Source of the DNA: Clostridium magnum DSM 2767
GTDB lineage: Bacteria; Bacillota; Clostridia; Clostridiales; Clostridiaceae
Reading direction: 5' to 3'
NCBI RefSeq assembly: GCF_001623875.1
Contig: NZ_LWAE01000005.1
Span: 1 to 64,000 of the forward strand
Length of the DNA: 64,000 nucleotides
Under the pieces are notes generated by a model that ran no database searches, was not told the origin of the DNA, and was given only the letters and a program-made list of their open reading frames with translations. The position numbers and the translations under genes were made by a program. Shown here one piece after another: positions 32,597 to 41,757 of the stretch. Within the stretch, counting starts at the first letter, position 1. Each line of letters begins with the position of its first letter.

Positions 32597-33514
32597 ATGA
32601 ACGCAATAAAAATAGAGAATCTTACGAAATCTTATGATGGACAGATTAATGCCCTGAACAATATATGTCTAAGTATACCTAAAGGTGAGATATTTGGCTT
32701 TCTTGGTCCCAACGGTTCAGGAAAAACAACCACTGTTAGAATACTCAACGGAATTCTTTCAGTATCCTCAGGATATGCTGAAATCTTGAGAAAACCCGTG
32801 AATGAGAATATCCTTGAGATTCATAGACTCTGTGGGGTTATGACCGAGAGTTCTTCCTGTTATGAAAATCTTACTGCTGAGCAAAATTTAATATTCTTTG
32901 GAAGGATGCATGGTATTGAAGAAAAGTTGCTGAAGGAACGTGCGTATTCCATTTTAAAAAGACTAGAATTATCAGATGTAAAGGACAAAAAAGTAAAAGC
33001 TTTTAGCACGGGAATGAGAAAGAGAGTTTCACTAGCTATAGCTCTCATTCACAATCCTAAGATTTTATTCCTTGATGAGCCTACTTCTGGCTTGGACCCA
33101 GAAAATGCACTTAATGTTACAAAACTTATAAAAGAACTTGCAGAAGAAAATGAGGTTACAATATTTCTTTGCACTCATCAATTAAAATATGCTGAAGATA
33201 TCTGCACGCTGTATGGTTTTATAAATAATGGCAATATACTTGGCTTCGGCACCTTTGATGAACTTGCTTCAAAGAAAAAAGCCACCCTTCAATTAAAAAT
33301 TAGAGGGAAAAATATTTCTGAGGACCTTGGATTTGTCCTTGAGGATAATAACATATACAGCAAGCCTATTACAGGAGATAAAGAAGTAACCTCTGTTATT
33401 CAAAGCATATTGTCAAAGGGCGGAGAAATTTACGAGGTGGTTCAAAAAAAGTGGTCTTTGGAACAGCTGTACTTTAAGTATATAAAAGGCTCATCTGATG
33501 ATGTAGTGCTATAA
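32597..33514 (+). CDS. ABC-2 type transporter ATPase (CcmA/DrrA-like)
   Basis: 305 residues from the ATG at 32597 (GAGGTGAAAGAA before it). Walker A GPNGSGKTT, signature FSTGMRKR, Walker B ILFLDEPTSGLDP and H-loop LCTHQLKYAE are present. The C-terminal segment of about 80 residues is typical of ATPases that pair with ABC-2 permeases. It is followed 17 bases later by its permease. The substrate is unknown; the pair is likely an exporter for a small hydrophobic compound or peptide. Confidence 0.88.
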   Translation: MNAIKIENLTKSYDGQINALNNICLSIPKGEIFGFLGPNGSGKTTTVRILNGILSVSSGYAEILRKPVNENILEIHRLCGVMTESSSCYENLTAEQNLIFFGRMHGIEEKLLKERAYSILKRLELSDVKDKKVKAFSTGMRKRVSLAIALIHNPKILFLDEPTSGLDPENALNVTKLIKELAEENEVTIFLCTHQLKYAEDICTLYGFINNGNILGFGTFDELASKKKATLQLKIRGKNISEDLGFVLEDNNIYSKPITGDKEVTSVIQSILSKGGEIYEVVQKKWSLEQLYFKYIKGSSDDVVL

Positions 33515-33531
33515 GATCGGAGGACTTTAAT

Positions 33532-34326
33532 ATGAATAGAAGTGAAAAGGCATTAATAGGGAAAGACTTAAATGAAATAATAAGCACAAAGCAGGTAATT
33601 ATGCCAATGGCTATTGTTACGATCGTTCTAACTGTATTGATACCCTTAGCTATGCTTATTGCTATAAACTATATCGGGAATGATTCAGATATAGTAAGAG
33701 ATTTCGGACCTCTCCTGAAAAAACTGCCTTCAGAGTATACAACATATAATCCCGCCCAATTAGTAATAAAAATTGTTATAAATTATATGTTTCCAGTATA
33801 CTTCCTTATAATTCCCATAATGTGTTCAGGAATTATTGGAGCCAGCAGTTTTGTAGGTGAAAAAGAACATAAAACACTGGAGACACTGCTTTATACGCCA
33901 ATATCAATGGAACAACTGCTGAGAGCAAAAATTTTAGGTGTTTTTATACCTTCTTATATAGTAACTATGTTTTCATTTGTTGCCTTTGGTATCATAGTAA
34001 ATATAGGAGGATTCATCTATTTTAGAGGGCTTATTTTTCCAGATATAAAATGGCTCATTATCATACTTTGGATTTCACCTGCAGTTAACTTACTATCCTT
34101 AATCTTTACTGTGATGGTGTCAGCAAAATCAAAAACCTTTCAAGAAGCGCAGCAGGTAAGCGGACTTCTTGTTCTTCCCATAGTTCTTTTATTGGTGGGA
34201 CAAATGACGGGTGTACTTATGCTCAATAGCCTTATCATGGTTATAGCAGGTACTGTTCTTTTGATACTTGATTATATATTGATAAAGAGAATTTCCTCTA
34301 AGTTTACTCCTGAGAAACTGATTTAA
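33532..34326 (+). CDS. ABC-2 type transporter permease
   Basis: 264 residues, six predicted membrane helices, with GIIGASSFVGEKEHKTLETL followed by LYTPIS, the conserved cytoplasmic coupling motif of ABC-2 exporters. The ATG has CGGAGG. It forms a two-gene operon with the ATPase upstream and is followed by a strong hairpin terminator at 34419. Confidence 0.87.
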   Translation: MNRSEKALIGKDLNEIISTKQVIMPMAIVTIVLTVLIPLAMLIAINYIGNDSDIVRDFGPLLKKLPSEYTTYNPAQLVIKIVINYMFPVYFLIIPIMCSGIIGASSFVGEKEHKTLETLLYTPISMEQLLRAKILGVFIPSYIVTMFSFVAFGIIVNIGGFIYFRGLIFPDIKWLIIILWISPAVNLLSLIFTVMVSAKSKTFQEAQQVSGLLVLPIVLLLVGQMTGVLMLNSLIMVIAGTVLLILDYILIKRISSKFTPEKLI

Positions 34327-34418
34327 ATATAACTGAACAATATTATTTTATTATTACGTAATAAACTTATGTAAAGCTATTATCATTTAGCGAAACAATT
34401 GAAAAACCAATGCTTGAG

Positions 34419-34470
34419 GGGAGCGTATCTAGGTTTGATTTACACAAACCTAGATACGCTCCCTTATTGC
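34419..34470 (+). terminator. 18-bp perfect hairpin, probable terminator
   Basis: An 18-base arm at 34419-34436 (starting GGGAGCGTATC) is the exact complement of 34446-34463. The loop is nine bases and TTATT follows. It is unusually long and perfect for a terminator. The rest of the 34327-34797 gap is very AT-rich and holds the promoter of the next operon. Confidence 0.75.
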
Positions 34471-34672
34471 TAGATACCTTAAGTATCCTTTTTAATCAAA
34501 CAATATCCTTAAAGCTTTCAGCGTTGATGACATTCACTTGCATATTTAGTTTTTGTAATAGTGTCTTAAAGTTATTAATAAATTATTAAAAAATACAATG
34601 TATTTTTTGATAATTATAAATTCAAGCATTAAAAAATCATTAATTTCAAGTATTTTTTGCTTATTTTTATGT

Positions 34673-34771
34673 TTGAGACAAATTTAAGGTGTTTTATAGA
34701 CAGCGGATTTATATTATTATTTATAACAATTAAACAATCTTCCATTTGGAGAAATAAGAAGTACGTACTTC
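34673..34771 (+). promoter_or_regulatory. promoter and palindromic operator of the M20/racemase operon
   Basis: TTGAGA (34673-34678) and TATAGA (34695-34700) are spaced by 16 bases. GAAGTACGTACTTC at 34758-34771 is a perfect 14-bp palindrome in the leader, 27 bases before the TTG start. It is a candidate operator for the regulator at 40189. Confidence 0.55.
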
Positions 34772-34797
34772 AAAAATAAGAGAAAGGTGGTTTTAAG

Positions 34798-36144
34798 TTG
34801 ACAATTATTGATGACTTTATTTCGGAAAACTTTCATTTTTTTCGTAAAAGTCTTGAAGAGTTAATTGCTAGTAAAGGAATTAGTTCAACTGGTGAAGGTA
34901 TTAAAGATACTATAGATTATGTTCAATCACTTTTTAGTAGTTTATTAAATGCAGAAACTAAAATTTTAAAGACAAATGGAAATCCAGCAATATATGCAAG
35001 TATACCTGGAGAAAGTCCATTTACCGTATTATTTTATGGACATTATGATGTAATGTCTCCAGAACCAGTTGATAAGTGGAACTCAGATCCATTCAAACTT
35101 ACAGAAAAAGATGGTAAGTTTTATGCTCGAGGTATTGGTGATAATAAAGGACAGTTAATTGCACAAATTTTAGGTGTATACAGCTATTTGAAGTTAAATG
35201 AAAAACTACCTTTTAATGTGAAATTCCTCATTGAAGGGGAAGAAGAACAAGGAAGTGTCCATTTGCCTGATGTTGTAAAAAAATATGGTGATACTCTTCT
35301 ACAAGCAGATCTTGTAGTTGTTGTTGATGGATCAATGCATGAATCAGGACGTCCAGTTTTGAGGTTAGGAAATAGAGGATTAGTTTCCTTTGAAATCAAA
35401 GTAAAGACTGCTGATTTTGATAGTCATTCTGGAAACGCTGGAAATGTTGTTGAAAATCCTATTATGGTATTGAACAAAATTATTAACAAGCTATATTCAT
35501 CTGATAAGAATTGTGTTAATATTCCATATTTTTATGATGGTGTACTTAAACCAACTGAACTCCATAAAAAATGGATAGAGGCAATACCATATAATCAATC
35601 AAGTGTGGAAAAGAGATTTGGTGTTTCAAATATTAACCTTAATAAGGAAGAATATTATGATTTGCTGATGTTTAAGCCAACTTTTAATATTTCTGGAATT
35701 TACTCAGGATACTCTGGGGAAGGAATCAAGAATATCATACCTAATGAAGCTATTGCAAAATTTGATATACGTTTAGTTGGAAAACAAGATTCTGCTCTAA
35801 TTATGTCCAATATAAAAAAGGTGGTAGAAGAATTTTCACCCTTTGCCACAATAAAAGAGTTTTCATCATATCCGCCATCTATGACAAATTCAGATTTACC
35901 TTATATTGAAACAGCTATTAAAGCTCTAGAGGCTGCTTCAGATGAAAAAATTATTGTTGAGCCAGTTATGGCTGGAACAGTGCCTAATTATGTATGGACA
36001 GATATTTTAAAAAAGCCAACATTGACTATACCTTATGCAAACGCAGACCAAAATAATCATGCGCCAAATGAGAATATGGATAAACTTAAATTTATTCGAG
36101 GGATTAAATCAAGCTACTATTTAATAAAAGAATTTGGAGATTAG
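34798..36144 (+). CDS. M20-family metallopeptidase (dipeptidase/acylase-like)
   Basis: 448 residues; TTG start with GAAAGGTGG. The zinc-binding landmarks are YGHYDVMSPEP (His and Asp), ARGIGDNKGQ, EGEEEQGS (catalytic Glu pair) and DGSMHESGRP, and the lid domain runs from about 205 to 330. M20 members cleave dipeptides or N-acyl-amino acids. It is the first gene of a run with an MFS transporter, an N-succinylamino-acid racemase-like enolase and another M20 enzyme. Deacylation or dipeptide hydrolysis of an imported substrate is therefore the likely role. Confidence 0.87.
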   Translation: MTIIDDFISENFHFFRKSLEELIASKGISSTGEGIKDTIDYVQSLFSSLLNAETKILKTNGNPAIYASIPGESPFTVLFYGHYDVMSPEPVDKWNSDPFKLTEKDGKFYARGIGDNKGQLIAQILGVYSYLKLNEKLPFNVKFLIEGEEEQGSVHLPDVVKKYGDTLLQADLVVVVDGSMHESGRPVLRLGNRGLVSFEIKVKTADFDSHSGNAGNVVENPIMVLNKIINKLYSSDKNCVNIPYFYDGVLKPTELHKKWIEAIPYNQSSVEKRFGVSNINLNKEEYYDLLMFKPTFNISGIYSGYSGEGIKNIIPNEAIAKFDIRLVGKQDSALIMSNIKKVVEEFSPFATIKEFSSYPPSMTNSDLPYIETAIKALEAASDEKIIVEPVMAGTVPNYVWTDILKKPTLTIPYANADQNNHAPNENMDKLKFIRGIKSSYYLIKEFGD

Positions 36145-36159
36145 AAAGGGGTAATAACA

Positions 36160-37398
36160 ATGAGAAAAGATAGTCATAAGTATTTAGTATTTGCACTTCT
36201 TTATATAGGGTTTTGTATACTTTTTATTGATCGAGCTGCAATTAGTATTGCACTTACATCTATGTCAAAAGATTTTGGATTAACTTCATCACAATCCGGA
36301 CTAGTTTTGAGTGTTTTTTATATTAGCTATGCTCTTATACAGGTTCCAGGAGGGTGGCTGTCAGATAAACTAGGTTCTAAAGTAGTAATTATTATTGCAG
36401 TTATAATGTGGTCTTTATTTACCATGTTTACTGGATTTTCTTGGTCATTTACATCATTACTTGTCATCCGTTTCATGTTTGGAATAGGGGAAGGACCTTA
36501 TGCAGCAGCGTGTTTATCGGAAACCTCTGAAGTTTTTGGATATAAGAATCGTTCAAAGTCAACCTCAAGTATGTTATCTTCCAACTATGTTGGTAGTGCA
36601 ATAGCACCAATGATTATTGCACCAATCATGATTGCTTTTGGATGGAGAGCAACTTTCCACGTAGTTGGAATTATAGGCATAATTTTTGTAGCTATCTATT
36701 ATCTTGCTGTTCGTCCAATTAGAAAAAGTAAGGATGTTGGTGAGGGCAAAAAAGAAAGTAAAAAGGGTAATTGGAAAGAAATACTTACAAGCAAGATGGT
36801 ATGGCAATTTGTTATCATTGCTTTTGGAATTAGTATGGTAAATAAAGGACTAGATTCATGGATGCCAACTTATCTATTAAAAGTAAGACACATTAATTTA
36901 AAAAGTATTTCTTATTTAGTGCCACTTCCGTTTATTGCTGCAGGTTTAGGTGCTTTTAGCAGTGGTTGGATTATGGACAAGTATTTTAAGAACAGAGAAA
37001 AACTTATTATTGCCCTTTCAAGTTTATTAACTACGATTTTTGTTTTTGAAATGTACAATGCAGAATCACTAACTTCAGTTATTATTTTTGAAGTGATTAC
37101 TTATTTCTTTAAGTCAATTACCTTTGCATCAACATACTCATTGTTTAGTAAAATAATCACACAAGATAACTATGGTTCATCAATGGGAGTGCTAAACTTT
37201 GGTGGTCAATTAGCAGGTTTTGTTGCTCCGCTTGCCATGGGATTTTTAGTTGATATGTTTAATGGTTCTTATAATGCAGCTTTCTTATTCTTAGTATTTT
37301 CAGTAGGAATTGCATTTATTGTTTCACTTACTTTAAATAGTAAGGACATAGAGAAAAGATCTAATATTATTGCTAAGTCTGAAATTAAAACAGCATAG
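36160..37398 (+). CDS. MFS transporter, anion:cation symporter-like
   Basis: 412 residues and twelve predicted membrane helices. The first loop has GWLSDKLGSK (MFS motif A), and RFMFGIGEGPYAAA in helix 4 resembles the ACS (glucarate/sialate/phthalate) subfamily. The ATG at 36160 follows AAAGGGG, 15 bases after the upstream peptidase stop. Genomic context suggests it imports an acidic N-acyl-amino acid or a dipeptide that the neighbouring enzymes process. Confidence 0.87.
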   Translation: MRKDSHKYLVFALLYIGFCILFIDRAAISIALTSMSKDFGLTSSQSGLVLSVFYISYALIQVPGGWLSDKLGSKVVIIIAVIMWSLFTMFTGFSWSFTSLLVIRFMFGIGEGPYAAACLSETSEVFGYKNRSKSTSSMLSSNYVGSAIAPMIIAPIMIAFGWRATFHVVGIIGIIFVAIYYLAVRPIRKSKDVGEGKKESKKGNWKEILTSKMVWQFVIIAFGISMVNKGLDSWMPTYLLKVRHINLKSISYLVPLPFIAAGLGAFSSGWIMDKYFKNREKLIIALSSLLTTIFVFEMYNAESLTSVIIFEVITYFFKSITFASTYSLFSKIITQDNYGSSMGVLNFGGQLAGFVAPLAMGFLVDMFNGSYNAAFLFLVFSVGIAFIVSLTLNSKDIEKRSNIIAKSEIKTA

Positions 37399-37417
37399 GA
37401 GAAAGGTTGGGAAAGTT

Positions 37418-38533
37418 ATGAAAATTAATAAGGTAGTAATGAGACAAATTCAAATGCCATTAAAAAAAGCATTTGAAACAAGCTTTGATTCAATGAAATT
37501 TAAAAATTGTTTGATTGTTGAAATTCATGATGAGGATGGAAATATTGGATATGGAGAATGTTCAACTTTTGAAAAACCATATTACAATGAAGAATTTATG
37601 GGTGGTGCTTGGGCACTATTAGAAAATTATCTGATTCCAGAAACACTTGCAGCTACAATAGAACATCCAGATGAAATAACTGAGTTATTTTCAAGTTATC
37701 GCCGTAATGAAATGGCAAAATCAGCAATTAACTGTGCACTTTGGGATTTATATGCTAAAGAGAAAAAAATGCCACTAGCTAAGGCTCTAGGTGGTACTAA
37801 AGACAAAGTCGAAACAGGGGTTAGTATTGGAATTCAGAAAGATATTCCAAGTTTACTGGATACAGTTCAAGGATATATTGATGAGGGTTACCGCAGAGTT
37901 AAAATTAAAATTAAACCTGGAAAAGATGTAGACTATATGACAGCTGTTAGAGAAAGATTTGGCGATATAATGTTAATGGCTGATGCTAATTCAGCATATT
38001 CATTAGATGACATTGATACCTTTAAGAAATTAGATGAACTTGGGTTAATAATGATCGAACAGCCTTTAGCACATGATGATATAGTGGATCATGCTGAATT
38101 ACAGTCACAAATAAAGACAAAAATTTGTTTAGATGAAAGTATTGTGACACTAGAAGATGCAAGAAAGGCTATTAAGCTTAAAAGTTGTGGAATAATTAAT
38201 ATTAAAGTAGCTAGAGTTGGAGGGTTAACTGAAGCTAAAAAGATTCAAAAGTTAGGTTATGATAACGGCATTGGTATTTGGTGTGGTGGTATGCTAGACT
38301 CTGGAATTGCTAGAGCTCATAATATTGCAGTAGCAACACTTGAGGGATATACATTACCAAATGATATTGCTGCATCAGACCGTTACTATGCACATGATAT
38401 TATTAGTCCAATGATTAAGCTTAATGGCACATTTATTGATGTTCCAAAAGGAAATGGTATTGGCTTTGATGCTGATACTTATTATATGGACAAGTTTACA
38501 GTAAGAAAGAACGTCTATAACAAGAAATATTAA
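37418..38533 (+). CDS. N-succinylamino-acid racemase / OSBS-type enolase-superfamily enzyme
   Basis: 371 residues from the ATG at 37418. The muconate-lactonising subgroup signatures are VKIKIKPGKD (catalytic Lys pair), MADANSAY, MIEQPLAHDD and CLDES (three metal ligands), IKVARVGG (second Lys side), and GGMLDSGIARAHNIA, the typical NSAR/MenC motif. No menaquinone genes are nearby. The two flanking M20 hydrolases make N-succinyl- or N-acylamino-acid racemisation more likely than menaquinone synthesis. Dipeptide epimerase is the main alternative. The start overlaps nothing; GAAAGG precedes it. Confidence 0.85.
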   Translation: MKINKVVMRQIQMPLKKAFETSFDSMKFKNCLIVEIHDEDGNIGYGECSTFEKPYYNEEFMGGAWALLENYLIPETLAATIEHPDEITELFSSYRRNEMAKSAINCALWDLYAKEKKMPLAKALGGTKDKVETGVSIGIQKDIPSLLDTVQGYIDEGYRRVKIKIKPGKDVDYMTAVRERFGDIMLMADANSAYSLDDIDTFKKLDELGLIMIEQPLAHDDIVDHAELQSQIKTKICLDESIVTLEDARKAIKLKSCGIINIKVARVGGLTEAKKIQKLGYDNGIGIWCGGMLDSGIARAHNIAVATLEGYTLPNDIAASDRYYAHDIISPMIKLNGTFIDVPKGNGIGFDADTYYMDKFTVRKNVYNKKY

Positions 38534-38555
38534 ATTTTATGTTCATGTTTTGGTA

Positions 38556-38690
38556 ATGAAGTGGAAACTTGAATCAGATGGGGTTTCAAACCCCACCTAA
38601 TTCTTAGTTGAACGAATTCAGGGATGTAGCCGCTCGCAACGTACACTTTGAAGAAGATGGGAGTATTAGAGCGGGTAGTCATCGGATAAA
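38556..38690 (+). repeat. structured RNA element, copy 5 (canonical)
   Basis: ATGAAGTGGAAACTTGAATC start; hairpin GATGGGGTTT/AACCCCACC; CCGCTC with GAGCGG; end TAGTCATCGGATAAA. It lies inside the presumed operon between the racemase and the second M20 gene, so it is probably transcribed with them. Confidence 0.82.
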
Positions 38691-38714
38691 GGAAAGACAT
38701 GAGGAGGATTGACG

Positions 38715-39866
38715 ATGATAGAACAAATTAGCAAGAAGGTTGATGAATACAATGATGATATGATTTCATTACTGGAAAAATTGGTCAACATTGATTCAGG
38801 CCGGGACAACCCAGAAGGAATAGATAAGGTTGCACATGTTGTTGGGGATATATTAAATAGTATTGGATTTAAGGTTGAATATTTAGAAAGTCCAGGAATA
38901 TGTACACATGTAATAGCTCGTAAGGAAGGCAAGGGAAAGAAAAATGCAATGGTAATAGGTCATATGGATACAGTTTTTTCCAAGGGAACAGCAGCAAAAA
39001 GACCTTTTACTATAAAAGATGGCAAAGCTTATGGTCCTGGTGTTTTAGATATGAAAGGCGGTGTAGTTATAGCACTTTCAGCCCTTAAAGCACTTCATGA
39101 TTTAGAGTGGAATGAAAAGAATATTACTGTGTTCTTTTGTGGTGATGAAGAATCAGGCCATCCAGTGATAAACACACCAGAATTGTTTATCCGTGAGGCA
39201 AAAGGGAAAGATGCTGTATTTAATATGGAAACTGGATCCGATGATGGAGCTGTAGTTGTAGCCAGAAAAGGTGTAATGTATCCTGATATGACTGTAAAAG
39301 GAATAGCTGTACATGCTGGTAAAGACCCGGAAAAAGGAGCTTCTGCAGTTTTAGAATTAGCTAACAAAATTGTAGATCTGCATAATTTAACAGATTATGA
39401 ATCAGGTATAACATATAATGTAGGTGTTATCAAAGGTGGCACAGTAGCTAATGCTGTTGCTGGAGAGGCACATGCTAAGATCGACATAAGATTTGTAACC
39501 TGTGAGCAAGGAGAAAAAGCACTTGATGATTTGAAAAAAGTTGCAGAAAAGACATATGTACCGGGAACTCATACAACTCTTTCTAATGAAAAAATTTCAT
39601 TTATGCCTATGGAAAAGACAGAAGAAGGAATGGAGCTATTTAAGATAGTTCAAGAACAAGGGCGTAAACTTGGAATAGAACCAGAGATAAAACCCAAATT
39701 TGTTGGTGGAGGTTCTGACGCTTGTTGGACTGTTATGGCTGGAGTTCCAACAGTTTGTGCTATGGGAGCTCGGGGTGAGTTAAATCATGGTGAGCAGGAA
39801 TATATCCAAGTTTACAGTCTAAATGAACGGGCAAAACTTCTTGCTTGCAGTATAGCAGCTTTTTAA
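38715..39866 (+). CDS. M20-family peptidase, carboxypeptidase G2-like
   Basis: 383 residues from the ATG at 38715 (GAGGAGG site; a TTG at 38709 is too close). Metal ligands and catalytic residues are in IGHMDTVFSKG, GPGVLDMKGG, CGDEESGHP, METGSDDGAV and the C-terminal LNHGEQEYI. Compared with the upstream M20 enzyme it is of the glutamate carboxypeptidase (CPG2) branch, which releases C-terminal glutamate or cleaves N-acyl-amino acids. Two different M20 hydrolases around one racemase suggest stepwise use of both stereoisomers. Confidence 0.87.
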   Translation: MIEQISKKVDEYNDDMISLLEKLVNIDSGRDNPEGIDKVAHVVGDILNSIGFKVEYLESPGICTHVIARKEGKGKKNAMVIGHMDTVFSKGTAAKRPFTIKDGKAYGPGVLDMKGGVVIALSALKALHDLEWNEKNITVFFCGDEESGHPVINTPELFIREAKGKDAVFNMETGSDDGAVVVARKGVMYPDMTVKGIAVHAGKDPEKGASAVLELANKIVDLHNLTDYESGITYNVGVIKGGTVANAVAGEAHAKIDIRFVTCEQGEKALDDLKKVAEKTYVPGTHTTLSNEKISFMPMEKTEEGMELFKIVQEQGRKLGIEPEIKPKFVGGGSDACWTVMAGVPTVCAMGARGELNHGEQEYIQVYSLNERAKLLACSIAAF

Positions 39867-40010
39867 AATATATGGATATAGTCCTAGCATACAATTATTA
39901 TTAAATTTTACTGCATTATTATATAAACTGGACCACAATTTAATTTTTAATTCCTTCAATTTTGGGGTAAAAGTAAAAACACAGCAGATATTAATTAGGA
40001 ATAGAGTGAT

Positions 40011-40110
40011 GAATATTAGGTAAAATGTTACATAATTTTACCTAATATTCATAAAGAAATTCACTATAATTATATTTTTGTGTTATAATTATAACATTTA
40101 TAATTATAGT
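40011..40110 (+). promoter_or_regulatory. nested inverted repeats upstream of the HTH regulator
   Basis: GAATATTAGGTAAAAT (40011-40026) has a perfect 16-bp inverted copy at 40035-40050. Next, GTTATAATTATAAC (40082-40095) is a perfect palindrome enclosed by ACTATAATTATA (40063-40074) and TATAATTATAGT (40099-40110). Neither is followed by a T tract. The placement suggests operator sites or a leader hairpin for the gene at 40189. The rest of the 39867-40188 gap is AT-rich. Confidence 0.55.
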
Positions 40111-40188
40111 CTTGTTTTTGTGATAAAAAATTAATTTTGTACATGTATTTATGAAAAAATGACAATTTCGAGGGAGGAGAGAAAAGCC

Positions 40189-41499
40189 ATGAAAATGGGG
40201 ATTGTTGGTCCAGTAGAATTTGTAAATAAAACCCATGTAACTATAAAGGAAAGCTATCCTAGAATAGAACTGGTAGATTTAATATACAAAGAAGCTATAG
40301 AGGCACCTGATTTGGTTCAAAATTGCCAAGTAGATTTGGATGCTGTAATATTTTTAGGAAAAACGCCATTTAAATTAACGGAAAAATTCATTAAGCAGAA
40401 TATTGTATGGGAATACCTCCCTAGGCATGGAAGTACATTATTAAGAACCTTATTAGAAGCATCGGCTTTAAAAAAATATAACATATTATCTGTTAGTTTT
40501 GATACTTTTACTAGGGATTTTTTATATGAGGTTTATGATGAAATAGGATTTAAAAGAGAAGACTTTAATTTTTTTATAGCTGAACAAAAACTAACCCAAA
40601 AGAACTATATAGACTATGTGTATCGCTTCCACTGTAACAATTATTACACTAAAAAAGTATCCTGCTGCATCACTGGTTTAGCAGAAATTTATGACAAGCT
40701 ATATGCAAAGAACATTCCTTGCGTTTTAGTAACTCCCATAAAAAATGTTATACTTACTACTGTTGAAAAACTAAGGTTAGAGTATTTGGCTCAAAGCAAT
40801 ACAGATAATCAAATCGTAGTTATGGTAGTGCAGATAGATTTCCCAAATGAATATTCAGTAATTAGAGATGATGAATATCAGAATATTATTAGTAGAATGA
40901 AGATATCCGAGTGCGTATATTTATTTGCATCCAAAATTAAAGCAGCTGTAGTTGAAGTAAATCATAAAGAGTATATGATTTTTACAACAAAAAAAATTCT
41001 TGAAACAGTAACAAACAATTATGAAAAAATTTATTTGTTTGAATTAGTTGAAGAAAAAGTGTTAAAAACTATAAGTCTAGGGATAGGATACGGAAGCACT
41101 GCACAAGAGGCTAAATTTAATGCTTACACAGGATTAAATAAAGCTATTAGAACAGGGGGGAATGAGGGCTTTGTTGTATACGAAAATGGTGAGACTAGAG
41201 GACCATTAAACAATAAATCAGAAAAGCGTCAGCTGTTCATTGATAAGAGATTGTCAAATATATCAGAAAAAACGGGAATAAGTATAAACACAATATATAA
41301 AATTTATAATGCTGCAGAAAAGTGTAATAATTATACATTTTCCTCAAAGGAACTTGCAAATTTGTGCGAAATGAGTAAGCGAAGTGTAGATAGATTTATT
41401 CAAAAATTAGAGCTTTATGATTTTTGTGAGACTGTTGGAAAGAAGATGGTATATAGTACAGGAAGACCTAGCAGGGTTATTAAGTTAACATTTTTCTAA
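40189..41499 (+). CDS. unrecognised transcriptional regulator with C-terminal HTH
   Basis: 436 residues from the ATG at 40189, preceded by GAGGGAGGAG; an ATG at 40159 lies upstream of that site. The N-terminal third resembles a periplasmic-binding-type alpha/beta fold without a signal peptide. A middle segment GIGYGSTAQEAKFNAYTG looks like the nucleotide-binding part of GGDEF/GTP cyclohydrolase III-like domains. The C-terminal 100 residues have two helix-turn-helix-like stretches (ISEKTGISINTIYKI and LANLCEMSKRSVDRFIQKL). It sits between the peptidase/racemase operon and alr and is the obvious regulator for them. I do not recognise a named family. Confidence 0.65.
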   Translation: MKMGIVGPVEFVNKTHVTIKESYPRIELVDLIYKEAIEAPDLVQNCQVDLDAVIFLGKTPFKLTEKFIKQNIVWEYLPRHGSTLLRTLLEASALKKYNILSVSFDTFTRDFLYEVYDEIGFKREDFNFFIAEQKLTQKNYIDYVYRFHCNNYYTKKVSCCITGLAEIYDKLYAKNIPCVLVTPIKNVILTTVEKLRLEYLAQSNTDNQIVVMVVQIDFPNEYSVIRDDEYQNIISRMKISECVYLFASKIKAAVVEVNHKEYMIFTTKKILETVTNNYEKIYLFELVEEKVLKTISLGIGYGSTAQEAKFNAYTGLNKAIRTGGNEGFVVYENGETRGPLNNKSEKRQLFIDKRLSNISEKTGISINTIYKIYNAAEKCNNYTFSSKELANLCEMSKRSVDRFIQKLELYDFCETVGKKMVYSTGRPSRVIKLTFF

Positions 41500-41601
41500 T
41501 ATCACTGAAAAATTATGAAGTCCCTTAGTTAACAAATATGGATTGACTGAAAAATTACACTGTTTTATAAGTAACTTAGATTATAAAAAATATAAGGTAT
41601 T

Positions 41602-41662
41602 AAATATCCCATAATTATCAGTACTAGTATTGAGCAAACTAGTATTGATAAGGGGTATTTGA
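41602..41662 (+). promoter_or_regulatory. dyad/direct repeat upstream of alr
   Basis: ACTAGTATTGA occurs twice (about 41623-41633 and 41639-41649). The flanks AAATATCCC and GGGGTATTT make an imperfect hairpin around it. It lies about 100 bases before the alr start and may be an operator or mRNA structure. Confidence 0.4.
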
Positions 41663-41757
41663 TACTATTATTAGTGTTGCCTAAAAATCAATAATTAAAC
41701 TGGCTTAATAGATATTGTGTTTTAGTGGTGTAAGAAATTAAAGAGGAGAAATTAAAT

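Noticed and set aside
34419..34463. 18-bp perfect hairpin as an insertion-sequence end
   Set aside because: A single occurrence just after a transporter operon, with short loop and TTATT tail; termination explains it better.
41500..41757. T-box or other riboswitch before alr
   Set aside because: No T-box sequence (TGGNACCGCG-like) or other conserved aptamer blocks; only a simple dyad is visible.
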